DNA of 17,044 bases from contig CAZSFA010000053.1 of NCBI GenBank assembly GCA_964606055.1, positions 1-17,044 on the forward strand. Direction: 5' to 3'. Shown here piece after piece: positions 7,364 through 14,188 of this stretch. The stretch is from Roseitalea sp964606055 (GTDB taxonomy: Bacteria; Pseudomonadota; Alphaproteobacteria; Rhizobiales; Rhizobiaceae). The notes beneath the pieces are model-generated. The model was not told the DNA's origin. It worked only from the letters and a program-made list of their open reading frames with translations, and did no database searches. Position 1 is the stretch's first letter. The number at the start of each line of letters is the position of its first letter. Made by a program: the position numbers and the translations under genes.

Positions 7364-7483
7364 TCGGGGTCATTGGCGGTTTATTTTGGCAATCATACTG
7401 GTAAGGTAGCGCCGACACAGCGTTATCGTGCGGCGACCGACACCGATCGAAGGTCCACGGCCGACGAAGGGACCATATTGGTT

Positions 7484-7747
7484 ATGGAAGCGGAAACGAA
7501 ACTGAGCGATCTCGAAGCGGCGATTGCCAACGAGAAACGGCAGGCCGCGCGCGAGATGCAGTCGGAGATCTGGGCCGATGGCGTGCTCGAAGGCATCGAA
7601 ACAGACATCCTTGCCGATGCGGCCATGGCGACCGCGCTCGAAGAGCTGATCACGGCAGGCGGCGAAGACGCGGCGCTTGCGGCGATCGACGACATGCGCC
7701 AGCGGATCGTTGCCGGCGAGTTCACACGTCTGCGCACGCTTCAGTAG
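7484..7747 (+). CDS. Conserved-looking hypothetical protein, acidic and helical (87 aa)
   Basis: An 87-residue protein rich in Ala, Glu and Asp with a heptad-like helical pattern (LSDLEAAIANEKRQAAREMQ, then DAAMATALEELITAGG), suggesting a soluble, all-helical and perhaps dimeric cytoplasmic protein. I do not recognise a named family. ATG 7484 is used as start; an in-frame TTG at 7478 sits 5 bases from AAGGGA (7467-7472), better spacing than the 11 bases to the ATG, so the true start may be the TTG two codons earlier. The open frame extends back to 7373, but that part reads like non-coding sequence. It is followed 37 bases later by the exported hypothetical gene on the same strand. Confidence 0.6.
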   Translation: MEAETKLSDLEAAIANEKRQAAREMQSEIWADGVLEGIETDILADAAMATALEELITAGGEDAALAAIDDMRQRIVAGEFTRLRTLQ

Positions 7748-7784
7748 TGCGCGGCCGATGGGTGGCCGCAAACTCTCATCTTCG

Positions 7785-8480
7785 ATGAAACCAACGGCCC
7801 TTGCGGCATTTGCTGGGGTATGTCTTCTGGCGTTGGCGCCTGCACACGCGCAGATCGACGACCTGATCGCGCCGCCGCCGTCCGGTATCGTGCCATTGCC
7901 GGGCCTGCCGACCGCCGATCCAGACAACCCGCTGGAGCCGCCGCCCGCCGCTCCCTCGCCGGTGATCAACGACCCTGCGCGCAGCCAGACGGGCGCCGGT
8001 GACGGCGAAGACGGCATCTTCATCTCAAAGGACATCGACATCCTGCCCGAACCGGTGCGCCGGATGCGCGCGCGCATCATGCAGGCGGCCCGTTCCGGCG
8101 ACCTGGAACAATTGCGGCCGCTGCTCGGGTCGGGCGCCGGCGCGACACGCCTGTCCTTTGGCGAACCCGAAGACGACCCGATCGCCTATCTGCAATCCAT
8201 CTCCGGCGACGCCGAGGGGCTGGAGATGATGGCGATCATGCTCGATGTGTTCGAGGCGGGTTATGTGCGTTTTGACGCCGACTCAGAGAACGAACTCTAT
8301 GTGTGGCCGCATTTCTATGCCCTGCCGCTGCACGAGTTGACCAACGCGCAGAAGGTCGAACTGTTCAAACTGGTGACGGCCGGCGACTTCGAGGACATGC
8401 TGTCCTACGGCGCCTACATCTTCTTCCGCGCGGGCATCACGCCCGAGGGCCGCTGGCTGTTCTTCGTCGCCGGAGACTAG
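7785..8480 (+). CDS. Exported hypothetical protein with Pro-rich linker
   Basis: A 231-residue protein of unknown function. Residues 1-22 form a textbook Sec signal peptide (KPTALAAFAGVCLLALAPAHA, predicted cut after AHA before Gln23). A Pro-rich, low-complexity linker follows (about 29-60: IAPPPSGIVPLPGLPTADP, then EPPPAAPSP). From about residue 84 there is a compact domain with ILPEPVRRMRARIMQAARSG, LSFGEPEDDPIAYLQSISGD, NELYVWPHFYALPLHELTN and a C-terminal EGRWLFFVAGD. The architecture suggests a periplasmic protein with a spacer arm. ATG 7785 is chosen because the signal peptide begins there, though no Shine-Dalgarno is evident; ATG 7758 would add nine residues. It converges on the dihydroorotase-like gene with a 27-base gap. 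Confidence 0.75.
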   Translation: MKPTALAAFAGVCLLALAPAHAQIDDLIAPPPSGIVPLPGLPTADPDNPLEPPPAAPSPVINDPARSQTGAGDGEDGIFISKDIDILPEPVRRMRARIMQAARSGDLEQLRPLLGSGAGATRLSFGEPEDDPIAYLQSISGDAEGLEMMAIMLDVFEAGYVRFDADSENELYVWPHFYALPLHELTNAQKVELFKLVTAGDFEDMLSYGAYIFFRAGITPEGRWLFFVAGD

Positions 8481-8507
8481 CGCTTTTGGCCCCTGCCCCG
8501 ATGGGCC

Positions 8508-9839
8508 CTATCCCATCAGGCTTTCATCGAACATCACGGCCTGACCGCCCGAAGGCGTGACCAGATCGCCATCCCACATCACACGCCGTCCACGGACGAC
8601 GGTGCCGACAGGCCAACCGGTCACGGTCATCCCGTCAAATGCGGTCCAGCCGGCGCGCGAGGCGGCGCCCGCATTGGTGATCGTCTCGCGCCGCTTGAGG
8701 TCGACGATGGTCAGGTCGGCGTCGTAGCCCTTGGCGATCCGTCCCTTGCGGGCGATGCCGAACAGGCGCTGCTGGCCGTGCGCGGTCAGATCGACCAGGC
8801 GCTCCAGCGTCAACCGTCCTTCGGCGACATGGTTGAGCATCACAGGCACGAGGTATTGAACGCCAGGCATGCCCGAGGGCGAAGCCGGATAGGGCTGCTG
8901 CTTTTCCTCAAGCGTATGCGGGGCGTGATCGGAGCCGAGGACGTCGATCACGCCCTGCTGAATGCCGCGCCAGATGCCGGCGCGGTGATAGGCCTCGCGG
9001 ATCGGCGGATTCATCTGGATGAAGGTGCCGCGGGTCGCATAGTCATCGGCGGTGAACGTCAGATGGTTGGGCAGCGCCTCGCAGGACGCAACGTCCTTGT
9101 TCTGGGCCAGGAACGCGATCTCCTCGGCGGTCGAGATGTGCAGGACGTGAATGCGGGCCTTGTTCTGACGCGCAATCCGCACCAGGCGCTGCGTCGAGCG
9201 CATCGCCGTCTCGACGTCGCGCCAGACCGGGTGGCTGGAGGGATCGCCCTGGACGCGTTCGTCCAGGCGCTCGCGCAGCCGGTATTCATCCTCGGAATGG
9301 AAGGCGGCGCGCCGGCGCGTGTTGCGCAGGATGGCGGCCACGCCTTCATCGTCCTCGACCAGCAGGTCTCCGGTCGAAGACCCCATGAACACCTTGATGC
9401 CGGCTGCCCCGGGCAGGCGCTCCAGATCGCCGACCTCGCCGGCATTTTCGTGCGTGCCGCCCACCCAGAACGCGAAATCGCAATGCATGCGGTTCGTGCC
9501 GCGCGCGATCTTGTCGGCCAGCCGATCGGCGTCGGTCGTCAGCGGATTGGTGTTGGGCATCTCGAAGACCGTCGTCACACCGCCAAGAACCGCCGCGCGC
9601 GAACCGCTTTCAAGGTCTTCCTTGTGTTCGAGCCCCGGTTCACGGAAGTGCACCTGGCTGTCGATCACACCGGGCAGAACGTGCAGACCGGCGCAGTCTA
9701 TGACCTCGCCGGCGAGCCCGGCATCAATGGTTCCGATCGCCTCGATGCGTCCGTCGCGAACGCCGATATCGCGCGCGCCGGCTCCATCATGATTGACCAC
9801 GATGCCGCCCTTGAACACCGTGTCGAACGTCTCTGACAT
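8508..9839 (-). CDS. Dihydroorotase-like amidohydrolase (class I)
   Basis: A 443-residue member of the dihydroorotase/allantoinase/hydantoinase amidohydrolase family. Dihydroorotase interconverts carbamoyl-aspartate and dihydroorotate in pyrimidine synthesis. Visible active-site elements: GVIDSQVHFREPGLEHKED around His64/Arg66, EMPNTNPLT, GIKVFMGSSTGDLLVEDD with Lys149 (the carbamylated-lysine position of this superfamily), AFHSEDEYRLRE with His181, HVLHIST with His234, and LGSDHAPHTLEEKQ with Asp304. The usual first metal-ligand His of the HxH motif is Gln62 here (DSQVHFR). The ATG at 9839 gives a full N-terminal beta-sandwich (FDTVFKGGIVVN). No pyrB lies next to it, so it may be a second, specialised dihydroorotase-like enzyme; allantoinase is an alternative. 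For these reasons no symbol is given. Confidence 0.85.
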   Translation of the reverse strand: MSETFDTVFKGGIVVNHDGAGARDIGVRDGRIEAIGTIDAGLAGEVIDCAGLHVLPGVIDSQVHFREPGLEHKEDLESGSRAAVLGGVTTVFEMPNTNPLTTDADRLADKIARGTNRMHCDFAFWVGGTHENAGEVGDLERLPGAAGIKVFMGSSTGDLLVEDDEGVAAILRNTRRRAAFHSEDEYRLRERLDERVQGDPSSHPVWRDVETAMRSTQRLVRIARQNKARIHVLHISTAEEIAFLAQNKDVASCEALPNHLTFTADDYATRGTFIQMNPPIREAYHRAGIWRGIQQGVIDVLGSDHAPHTLEEKQQPYPASPSGMPGVQYLVPVMLNHVAEGRLTLERLVDLTAHGQQRLFGIARKGRIAKGYDADLTIVDLKRRETITNAGAASRAGWTAFDGMTVTGWPVGTVVRGRRVMWDGDLVTPSGGQAVMFDESLMG

Positions 9840-9928
9840 AGCCGATCACCCATCTTGTCGCGTCCATGACTTGGACTTAGGTAAACTTGGCTTACGTAGC
9901 GATCATCGCCTTTGCAAGGAAACTCGAC

Positions 9929-10789
9929 ATGCCCATTTGCATCGTGCCCAACCGGGTGCCGATCGCCGTTCATGGCCCCGATGCCGAGCACCTTCTGCAC
10001 AATGTGCTGACCGCCGATATCGAAAGACTCGGTGACGATGAGTGGCGCGCCTGCGCGCTGCTGACGCCGCAGGGAAAGGTGCTGTTCGACTTCCTCGTGG
10101 CCCGGGACGGCGACGGGTTCGTGATCGACATCGATGCGGCGGCCGCCGATGGCTTCCTCAAACGCATGATGCTCTACAAGCTGCGCTCCAAGGCCGAGTT
10201 CTCCAAGCGCGACGAACGGGTTGTGGGCGTTTCCTGGGACGATGATTCATCGATTGCCGATGGCGTTTCGTCCTTGTCGCTCAAAGACACCCGCTTTGCC
10301 GGCATCGATGTGAGGCGACATCTGTTGTCCGGCGATGCGACATTGGCCGATCAGGCGCCGCTCGCTGACTGGCATGGCTTGCGGATCGACCACGGCGTCG
10401 CCGAGGGCGGCGCCGATTTCCCGTTGGGCGACGCGTTCGGGCATGACATCTCCTACGATCACAACGGCGGAATCGACTTCGCCAAGGGCTGCTTTGTCGG
10501 TCAGGAAGTGGTCAGCCGCATGCAGCACCGGGGAACGGCGCGGCGCCGCATCGTCATCGTCTCAAGCGATGCGGCCCTGCCCGATCAGGGAACGGAGATC
10601 ACCGCCGGCGGCAAGCCGGCCGGCGAGTTGGGCACCGTCGTCGGCACGCGCGCGCTGGCCATCGTGCGGCTCGACCGCATTCAAGGCGCCAGGGACAAGC
10701 AGACGCCGATCCTTGCCGGCGAGCAGCCGGTGCGGATCGATCTGCCGGCCGGCGCGCCCTATGGCTGGCCCGAGGCCAAAGGTGCCTGA
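9929..10789 (+). CDS. ygfZ: YgfZ/GcvT-fold folate-binding protein (Fe-S cluster maintenance)
   Basis: A 286-residue YgfZ/IBA57-type protein. Family members bind folate on a GcvT-like fold and support assembly or repair of [4Fe-4S] proteins in the cytoplasm. The defining motif KGCFVGQE lies at residues 186-193 with the conserved Cys188; LHNVLTADI near the N-terminus and LTPQGKVLFDFLV at 45-57 are also characteristic. The start is the ATG at 9929, with AAGGA (9916-9920) eight bases upstream, so a short upstream in-frame extension to 9887 is discarded. It is divergent from the dihydroorotase-like gene and its last 8 bases overlap the start of the HD gene, suggesting a co-translated run ygfZ, HD hydrolase, phosphatase. 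Confidence 0.93.
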   Translation: MPICIVPNRVPIAVHGPDAEHLLHNVLTADIERLGDDEWRACALLTPQGKVLFDFLVARDGDGFVIDIDAAAADGFLKRMMLYKLRSKAEFSKRDERVVGVSWDDDSSIADGVSSLSLKDTRFAGIDVRRHLLSGDATLADQAPLADWHGLRIDHGVAEGGADFPLGDAFGHDISYDHNGGIDFAKGCFVGQEVVSRMQHRGTARRRIVIVSSDAALPDQGTEITAGGKPAGELGTVVGTRALAIVRLDRIQGARDKQTPILAGEQPVRIDLPAGAPYGWPEAKGA

Positions 10790-11408
10790 CCGCGCCGGGG
10801 CGCCCGGGCGCGCCTGGCAGCGCATGCTGTCCGGGCGGCGGCTCGACCTTCTGGATCCCTCCCCGCTCGACATCGAAATCACCGACATCGCCCATGGGCT
10901 GGCCCGTGTGGCGCGCTGGAACGGGCAAACGCGCGGCGCGCATGCGTTCTCGGTCGCGCAGCACAGCCTGCTGGTCGAGCAGATCGTGGCCCGGCTGCGG
11001 CCGGAGGCCGATCACCGCACGCGCGTCTTCGCGCTGCTGCACGATGCCCCCGAATACGTCATCGGCGACATGATTTCGCCGTTCAAGCAGGTGATGGGCG
11101 GCGACTACCGAGCGGTCGAGCATCGTTTGATGGCCGCGATCCACCTGCGCTTTTCGCTGCCAGCCGAAACGCCCAAGTCCATCAAGTCGCTGATCAAGCG
11201 TGCAGACCAGATCGCAGCCTTTTACGAGGCGACCGAACTGGCGGGCTTTTCGGTGCGCGAAGCGGGCACCTATTTCGGCCGCCCGCGCGGCATCACGCCC
11301 GACGGCCTGCCGCTCGAACCACGGCCACCGGCCGAAACCGAGGCTGCGTTTCTGGCCCGTTTTGCCGCCCTTGAACCCGATGCCGCCAAACCCAATGGGC
11401 GCGCGTGA
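10782..11408 (+). CDS. HD-domain hydrolase, YfbR-like
   Basis: A 208-residue HD-domain metal-dependent phosphohydrolase, similar to YfbR-type 5'-deoxynucleotidases and the HD hydrolases common in alphaproteobacteria. The opening AWQRMLSGRRLDLLDP and EITDIAHGLARVARWNGQT are typical of this group. Candidate metal ligands: His61 (HAFSVAQHSLLVEQ), His87-Asp88 (FALLHDAPEYVIGDMISPFK) and Asp142 (LIKRADQIAAFYEA). A GTG start at 10782 is chosen: GAGG sits six bases upstream at 10772-10775 and it keeps the conserved AWQRMLSGRR, which would be lost with the first ATG (10824, no binding site). It overlaps the ygfZ end by 8 bases and touches the phosphatase start through TGATG. The substrate, probably a nucleotide, is inferred from family only. 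Confidence 0.87.
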   Translation: MPDRAGAPGRAWQRMLSGRRLDLLDPSPLDIEITDIAHGLARVARWNGQTRGAHAFSVAQHSLLVEQIVARLRPEADHRTRVFALLHDAPEYVIGDMISPFKQVMGGDYRAVEHRLMAAIHLRFSLPAETPKSIKSLIKRADQIAAFYEATELAGFSVREAGTYFGRPRGITPDGLPLEPRPPAETEAAFLARFAALEPDAAKPNGRA

Positions 11409-11941
11409 TGCCCTTTCTTGTGGTGTGTTCGCTGGCGCGCGTGGAAGATGTGGCGCGCAAGCACCGGCCGGCGCGCATGCTGAGCATTCTGAGCGAACCG
11501 ACGCCCGTTTCACGCCCCGCCGGCGTTGATGCGGACGCGCATCTGCAACTGACGTTCAACGACATCGGCGCCGATGTGCCCGGGCTCGTCTCGCCGGCTG
11601 CCGGCCATGTCAGCGCCATGCTGGATTTTGCCCGCGACTGGGATCGCGCCGCGCCGTTGTTGGTGCATTGCTTCGCCGGCGTTTCGCGGTCGACCGCAAG
11701 CGCCTATGCGATCGCGCTGGCGCTCGATCCGGCGCGCGATGCGGCACAAACCGCACATGACCTGCGCCTTCGTTCGCCGACCGCGTCCCCAAACCGCAGG
11801 CTGGTTGCGATCGCCGATGAACTGCTCGACCGGCAGGGCAGGATGACCACCGCCATCGACGGCATCGGCCGGGGGGCAGACTGCTTCGAGGGCGCGCCCT
11901 TCATCTTCCCGGTGGATGATGACTATGCGGACCACTTCTGA
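11408..11941 (+). CDS. Tyrosine-phosphatase-like protein (CX5R family)
   Basis: A 177-residue protein with the cysteine-phosphatase P-loop LLVHCFAGVSRSTASAYAI, giving Cys88-x5-Arg94 as nucleophile and phosphate-binding Arg. It starts MPFLVVCSLARVEDVARKH and has FNDIGADVPG upstream of the P-loop; an Asp there could be the general acid, though this is uncertain. It is smaller than most eukaryotic dual-specificity phosphatases but in the usual range for bacterial relatives. The ATG at 11408 overlaps the HD-gene stop as TGATG (a GTG one codon earlier is possible). The substrate could be phosphotyrosine or a small phosphate ester. The last 19 bases overlap the convergent 3' end of the alkB-type gene. 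Confidence 0.8.
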   Translation: MPFLVVCSLARVEDVARKHRPARMLSILSEPTPVSRPAGVDADAHLQLTFNDIGADVPGLVSPAAGHVSAMLDFARDWDRAAPLLVHCFAGVSRSTASAYAIALALDPARDAAQTAHDLRLRSPTASPNRRLVAIADELLDRQGRMTTAIDGIGRGADCFEGAPFIFPVDDDYADHF

Positions 11942-13098
11942 AACTTGGCCGCATAGGCATCCTCAAGGCCGGGTTTGACGTTGCATCTGTCAACGTCGCC
12001 CCTGGCCCATGCACACACTTTGGGGTCCATCACACGGCGCCACAGCGGCGGGACCACCGTCAGGATGAACGAGCCGGGATAGCCGCTTGGCAGTTGCGGC
12101 AGATCCTCATAGTTGCGCAGTGCCTGATAGGGCCGCAGCGGGTTGGCGTGATGATCGGAATGCCGCTGGAGATGAAACAGCATCAGGTTGGACACAATCT
12201 GGTTGGTGTTCCACGAGTGGCGCGGCTCGCACGGGCCGAAGCGGCCGTTGGGACGGCGATCGCGCTTGAGCCCGTAATGCTCGACATAGTTGGCAAGCGA
12301 CAGGTGAAGCCAGCCGATGGCGAAGGCGGCGAGCATGAACGGCAGGACCATCCAACCGAAGAAGGCCCACATGGCGATGACCATGGCCAGAGTGATGGCG
12401 TAGCCCTGCAAGAGATCATTGCGCCAATGCCAGAACGGCAAACCCTTCTTTGACAACCGTTCACGCTCAAGCGCCCACCCCTCCAACAGCACGTGCGGAA
12501 TCTCGCGCGCAACGAAGGCATGGAAACTCTCGCCAAGCTTGGCCGACGCCGGGTCTTCCGGCGTTGCCACGCGCACATGGTGTCCGCGATTGTGCTCGAG
12601 GCAGAAATGGGCGTAACCGGTCAGGGCGCACATGACCTTGCCGCCCCATTGATCCAACCTGTTGGACTTGTGACCGAGTTCATGGGCAACGGTCAGCCCG
12701 GTACCGGACGATGCGCCAGCGCCGAAGACCAGCGCAATCCATGCCCACCATGGCAAGGGCTGGCTGGCGACAAGCGCGGTGGGGATCAAAAGGCTCGCAA
12801 AAAAGACCGGAACGGACGCGAACAGCAGGATGCGATAATACTGGTCGCTCGCCAGTGCCTCGACCACCGCTTCGGGCGGGTTGTTCGGGTCACTGCCCAC
12901 CACAATGTCGATCACCGGGGCAAGCACGTAGTAGACGAAGACGGGAAGCACGGCCCACAAAGGGCTGCCCCCGGCCAGGATCACCAGCGCCGCGATGGCC
13001 GGAACCGATGGCGTGGCAACCGACAAAAGCCACAACCATCGCTTGCGATCGACGTAGCGTACTTCTCCCCCATCCTCGGTCGTGGCGACGAAAATCAT
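11923..13098 (-). CDS. alkB: Alkane 1-monooxygenase (AlkB-type integral membrane di-iron hydroxylase)
   Basis: A 391-residue integral membrane non-haem di-iron monooxygenase, close to the usual AlkB length (about 400). It would oxidise the terminal methyl of medium-chain alkanes to 1-alkanols at the inner membrane, using electrons from rubredoxin and rubredoxin reductase. All histidine clusters are present: HELGHK at 139-144, EHNRGHHVRVATPEDPASA from 168, NYVEHYGLKR at 270-279 and LQRHSDHHA at 310-318. About six hydrophobic helices flank these motifs in the expected order. The ATG at 13098 fits the family start, although its ribosome-binding site is weak. No rubredoxin, reductase, AlkS or alkane-uptake gene lies nearby, so partners must be elsewhere. 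Xylene-monooxygenase-type enzymes lack the NYxEHYGL motif, so AlkB is favoured. Confidence 0.93.
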   Translation of the reverse strand: MIFVATTEDGGEVRYVDRKRWLWLLSVATPSVPAIAALVILAGGSPLWAVLPVFVYYVLAPVIDIVVGSDPNNPPEAVVEALASDQYYRILLFASVPVFFASLLIPTALVASQPLPWWAWIALVFGAGASSGTGLTVAHELGHKSNRLDQWGGKVMCALTGYAHFCLEHNRGHHVRVATPEDPASAKLGESFHAFVAREIPHVLLEGWALERERLSKKGLPFWHWRNDLLQGYAITLAMVIAMWAFFGWMVLPFMLAAFAIGWLHLSLANYVEHYGLKRDRRPNGRFGPCEPRHSWNTNQIVSNLMLFHLQRHSDHHANPLRPYQALRNYEDLPQLPSGYPGSFILTVVPPLWRRVMDPKVCAWARGDVDRCNVKPGLEDAYAAKFQKWSA

Positions 13099-13116
13099 CG
13101 AGACGGCTCATTAACG

Positions 13117-13132
13117 TTGACGTTAACGTCAA
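13117..13132. promoter_or_regulatory. Perfect 16-bp palindrome upstream of alkB, probable operator
   Basis: TTGACGTTAACGTCAA reads identically on both strands and lies 18 bases upstream of the alkB ATG. TTAACGT also occurs just beside it (13111-13117) and inside it (13123-13129), a direct repeat 12 bases apart. The site falls between the proposed -10 box and the start codon, where a repressor such as a TetR- or GntR-type dimer would block transcription. The regulator is not in the window. Confidence 0.6.
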
Positions 13133-13160
13133 TACTGCCGTCGATACAGGTCAATGTCAA
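13132..13160 (-). promoter_or_regulatory. Candidate sigma70-type promoter of alkB
   Basis: On the minus strand TTGACA (13160-13155) is followed by a 17-base spacer and CAGTAT (13137-13132). The -35 is a perfect consensus and the -10 is weak, as often seen for a regulated promoter. The expected transcription start falls inside the 16-bp palindrome. Confidence 0.45.
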
Positions 13161-13168
13161 AGCACAGT

Positions 13169-13188
13169 CGTCGCAAAGCCACGCGACG
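13169..13188 (-). repeat. Inverted repeat between nadC and alkB
   Basis: CGTCGC (13169-13174) and GCGACG (13183-13188) form a 6-bp stem with an 8-base loop, 14 bases after the nadC stop. It could weakly terminate nadC transcription, but no T-run follows on the minus strand, so it is not a clear intrinsic terminator. Confidence 0.3.
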
Positions 13189-13202
13189 GTCTTACCTTGG
13201 CA

Positions 13203-14081
13203 CTAACTGTCGATCATCACGTCCAGACCGATATCGAGCGTCGGCGCCGCCATCGTGATCTTCGAGGTCGAGATGTAGTCGACGCCGGTTTGGGCAACCG
13301 CGGCAATGGTGTCGAGATCGACATTGCCGGAAGCCTCCAACTTGACCTGCCCGTCATTGTCGGCGCGGTTGATCGCCACCGCGTCGCGCAACTGATCGTT
13401 GGTCATGTTGTCGAGCAGGATCGCGTCCGGCCGTGCACCGAGCGCTTCGCGCAGTTGGTCGAGCGTATCGACTTCGATCTCGATCCGGACCATGTGGCCG
13501 ACATGGGCACGTGCCTGCGACACGGCCTTGGCCACACCGCCGGCGACCGCGATGTGGTTGTCCTTGATCAGCACGGCGTCATCGAGGCCGAAACGATGGT
13601 TGGCGCCGCCGCCGCACCGCACCGCGTATTTGGCGAACGCGCGATGGCCCGGCACGGTCTTGCGCGTGTCGCAGACCGCCGAGCCGGTCCCGGCAACGGC
13701 CTGGACAAAACGATCGGTGTGCGTGGCGATTCCGGACAGCATCATCAGGAAGTTCAGCGCCACGCGTTCGGCCGCGAGGATCGCACGGGCATTGCCGGCG
13801 ACCTCGGCAATCACGTCGCCCGGCATGACGCGATCGCCGTCGCTCAGCCTGGGCGCGCAGGCCGGCGGCGGCGTCATCTGCGCGAATGCGCTTTGCGCAA
13901 AGCCGAGGCCAGCGATGACACCGGCCTGCCGGCTTGCCAGAACAGCACGCGCGGTGGCCTGGGGCGCGATCGTGGCGTTGGAGGTGATGTCACCGGCGCG
14001 CCCCAGATCCTCGACCAACGCCGCACGGACGGCATCCTCGATCATCACGCTCGGCAGGCTTGGCGCCATCGTCTGGGTCAT
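13203..14081 (-). CDS. nadC: Nicotinate-nucleotide diphosphorylase (carboxylating), quinolinate phosphoribosyltransferase
   Basis: A 292-residue NadC (family 270-300). It makes nicotinate mononucleotide, CO2 and pyrophosphate from quinolinate and phosphoribosyl pyrophosphate, the third step of de novo NAD synthesis in the cytoplasm. Visible signatures: AERVALNFLMMLSGIAT with Arg106, DTRKTVPGHRAFAKYAVRCG from residue 138 followed by GGANHR, and LDDAVLIKDNHI at 166-177, all in the standard order. The start ATG at 14081 has GAGGAG (14095-14090) eight bases upstream; the open frame further upstream is not coding-like. It is on the same strand as nadB but separated from it by the opposite-strand metallophosphatase gene, so it needs its own promoter, for which a candidate is seen. 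Confidence 0.96.
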   Translation of the reverse strand: MTQTMAPSLPSVMIEDAVRAALVEDLGRAGDITSNATIAPQATARAVLASRQAGVIAGLGFAQSAFAQMTPPPACAPRLSDGDRVMPGDVIAEVAGNARAILAAERVALNFLMMLSGIATHTDRFVQAVAGTGSAVCDTRKTVPGHRAFAKYAVRCGGGANHRFGLDDAVLIKDNHIAVAGGVAKAVSQARAHVGHMVRIEIEVDTLDQLREALGARPDAILLDNMTNDQLRDAVAINRADNDGQVKLEASGNVDLDTIAAVAQTGVDYISTSKITMAAPTLDIGLDVMIDS

Positions 14082-14108
14082 CAATAGTGCTCCTCGGGGT
14101 CGCGGCGC

Positions 14109-14137
14109 ACAAAACAGGTCCGTCACAGGGCTGTCAA
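14109..14137 (-). promoter_or_regulatory. Candidate promoter of nadC
   Basis: On the minus strand TTGACA (14137-14132), a 17-base spacer and TTTTGT (14114-14109) lie in the 107-base divergent interval. The -35 is consensus and the -10 is poor. It is well placed to give a short leader ending at the GAGGAG site of nadC. No NAD-type operator could be identified by eye. Confidence 0.4.
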
Positions 14138-14175
14138 CGCGACGTGCCAAGAGCCAAATCAACCACCCATGCCTC

Positions 14176-14181
14176 AAGGAG
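14176..14181 (+). promoter_or_regulatory. Shine-Dalgarno site fixing the metallophosphatase start
   Basis: AAGGAG lies seven bases before the ATG at 14189. It decides this start over an in-frame ATG at 14060 that lies inside nadC, and it places the twin-Arg motif close to the N-terminus, as needed for export. Confidence 0.75.
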
Positions 14182-14188
14182 TGCCGCC

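Noticed and set aside
7386..7409. TTGGCA as the -35 of a promoter for the 87-residue gene
   Set aside because: At 16-18 bases downstream there is only GC-rich sequence, with no acceptable -10 box.
8500..8517. GATGGG/CCCATC hairpin between the convergent exported-protein and dihydroorotase-like genes as a bidirectional terminator
   Set aside because: No T-run on either side and it overlaps the end of the dihydroorotase-like coding sequence.
13111..13127. CtrA-type TTAA-N7-TTAAC site upstream of alkB
   Set aside because: The spacing between the two TTAA elements is 8, not 7, and the perfect palindrome explains the sequence better.
12711..14087. 458-codon plus-strand open frame across the alkB start and nadC
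   Set aside because: Antisense to two secure genes and to the proposed alkB promoter; no recognisable domain and no ribosome-binding site support.
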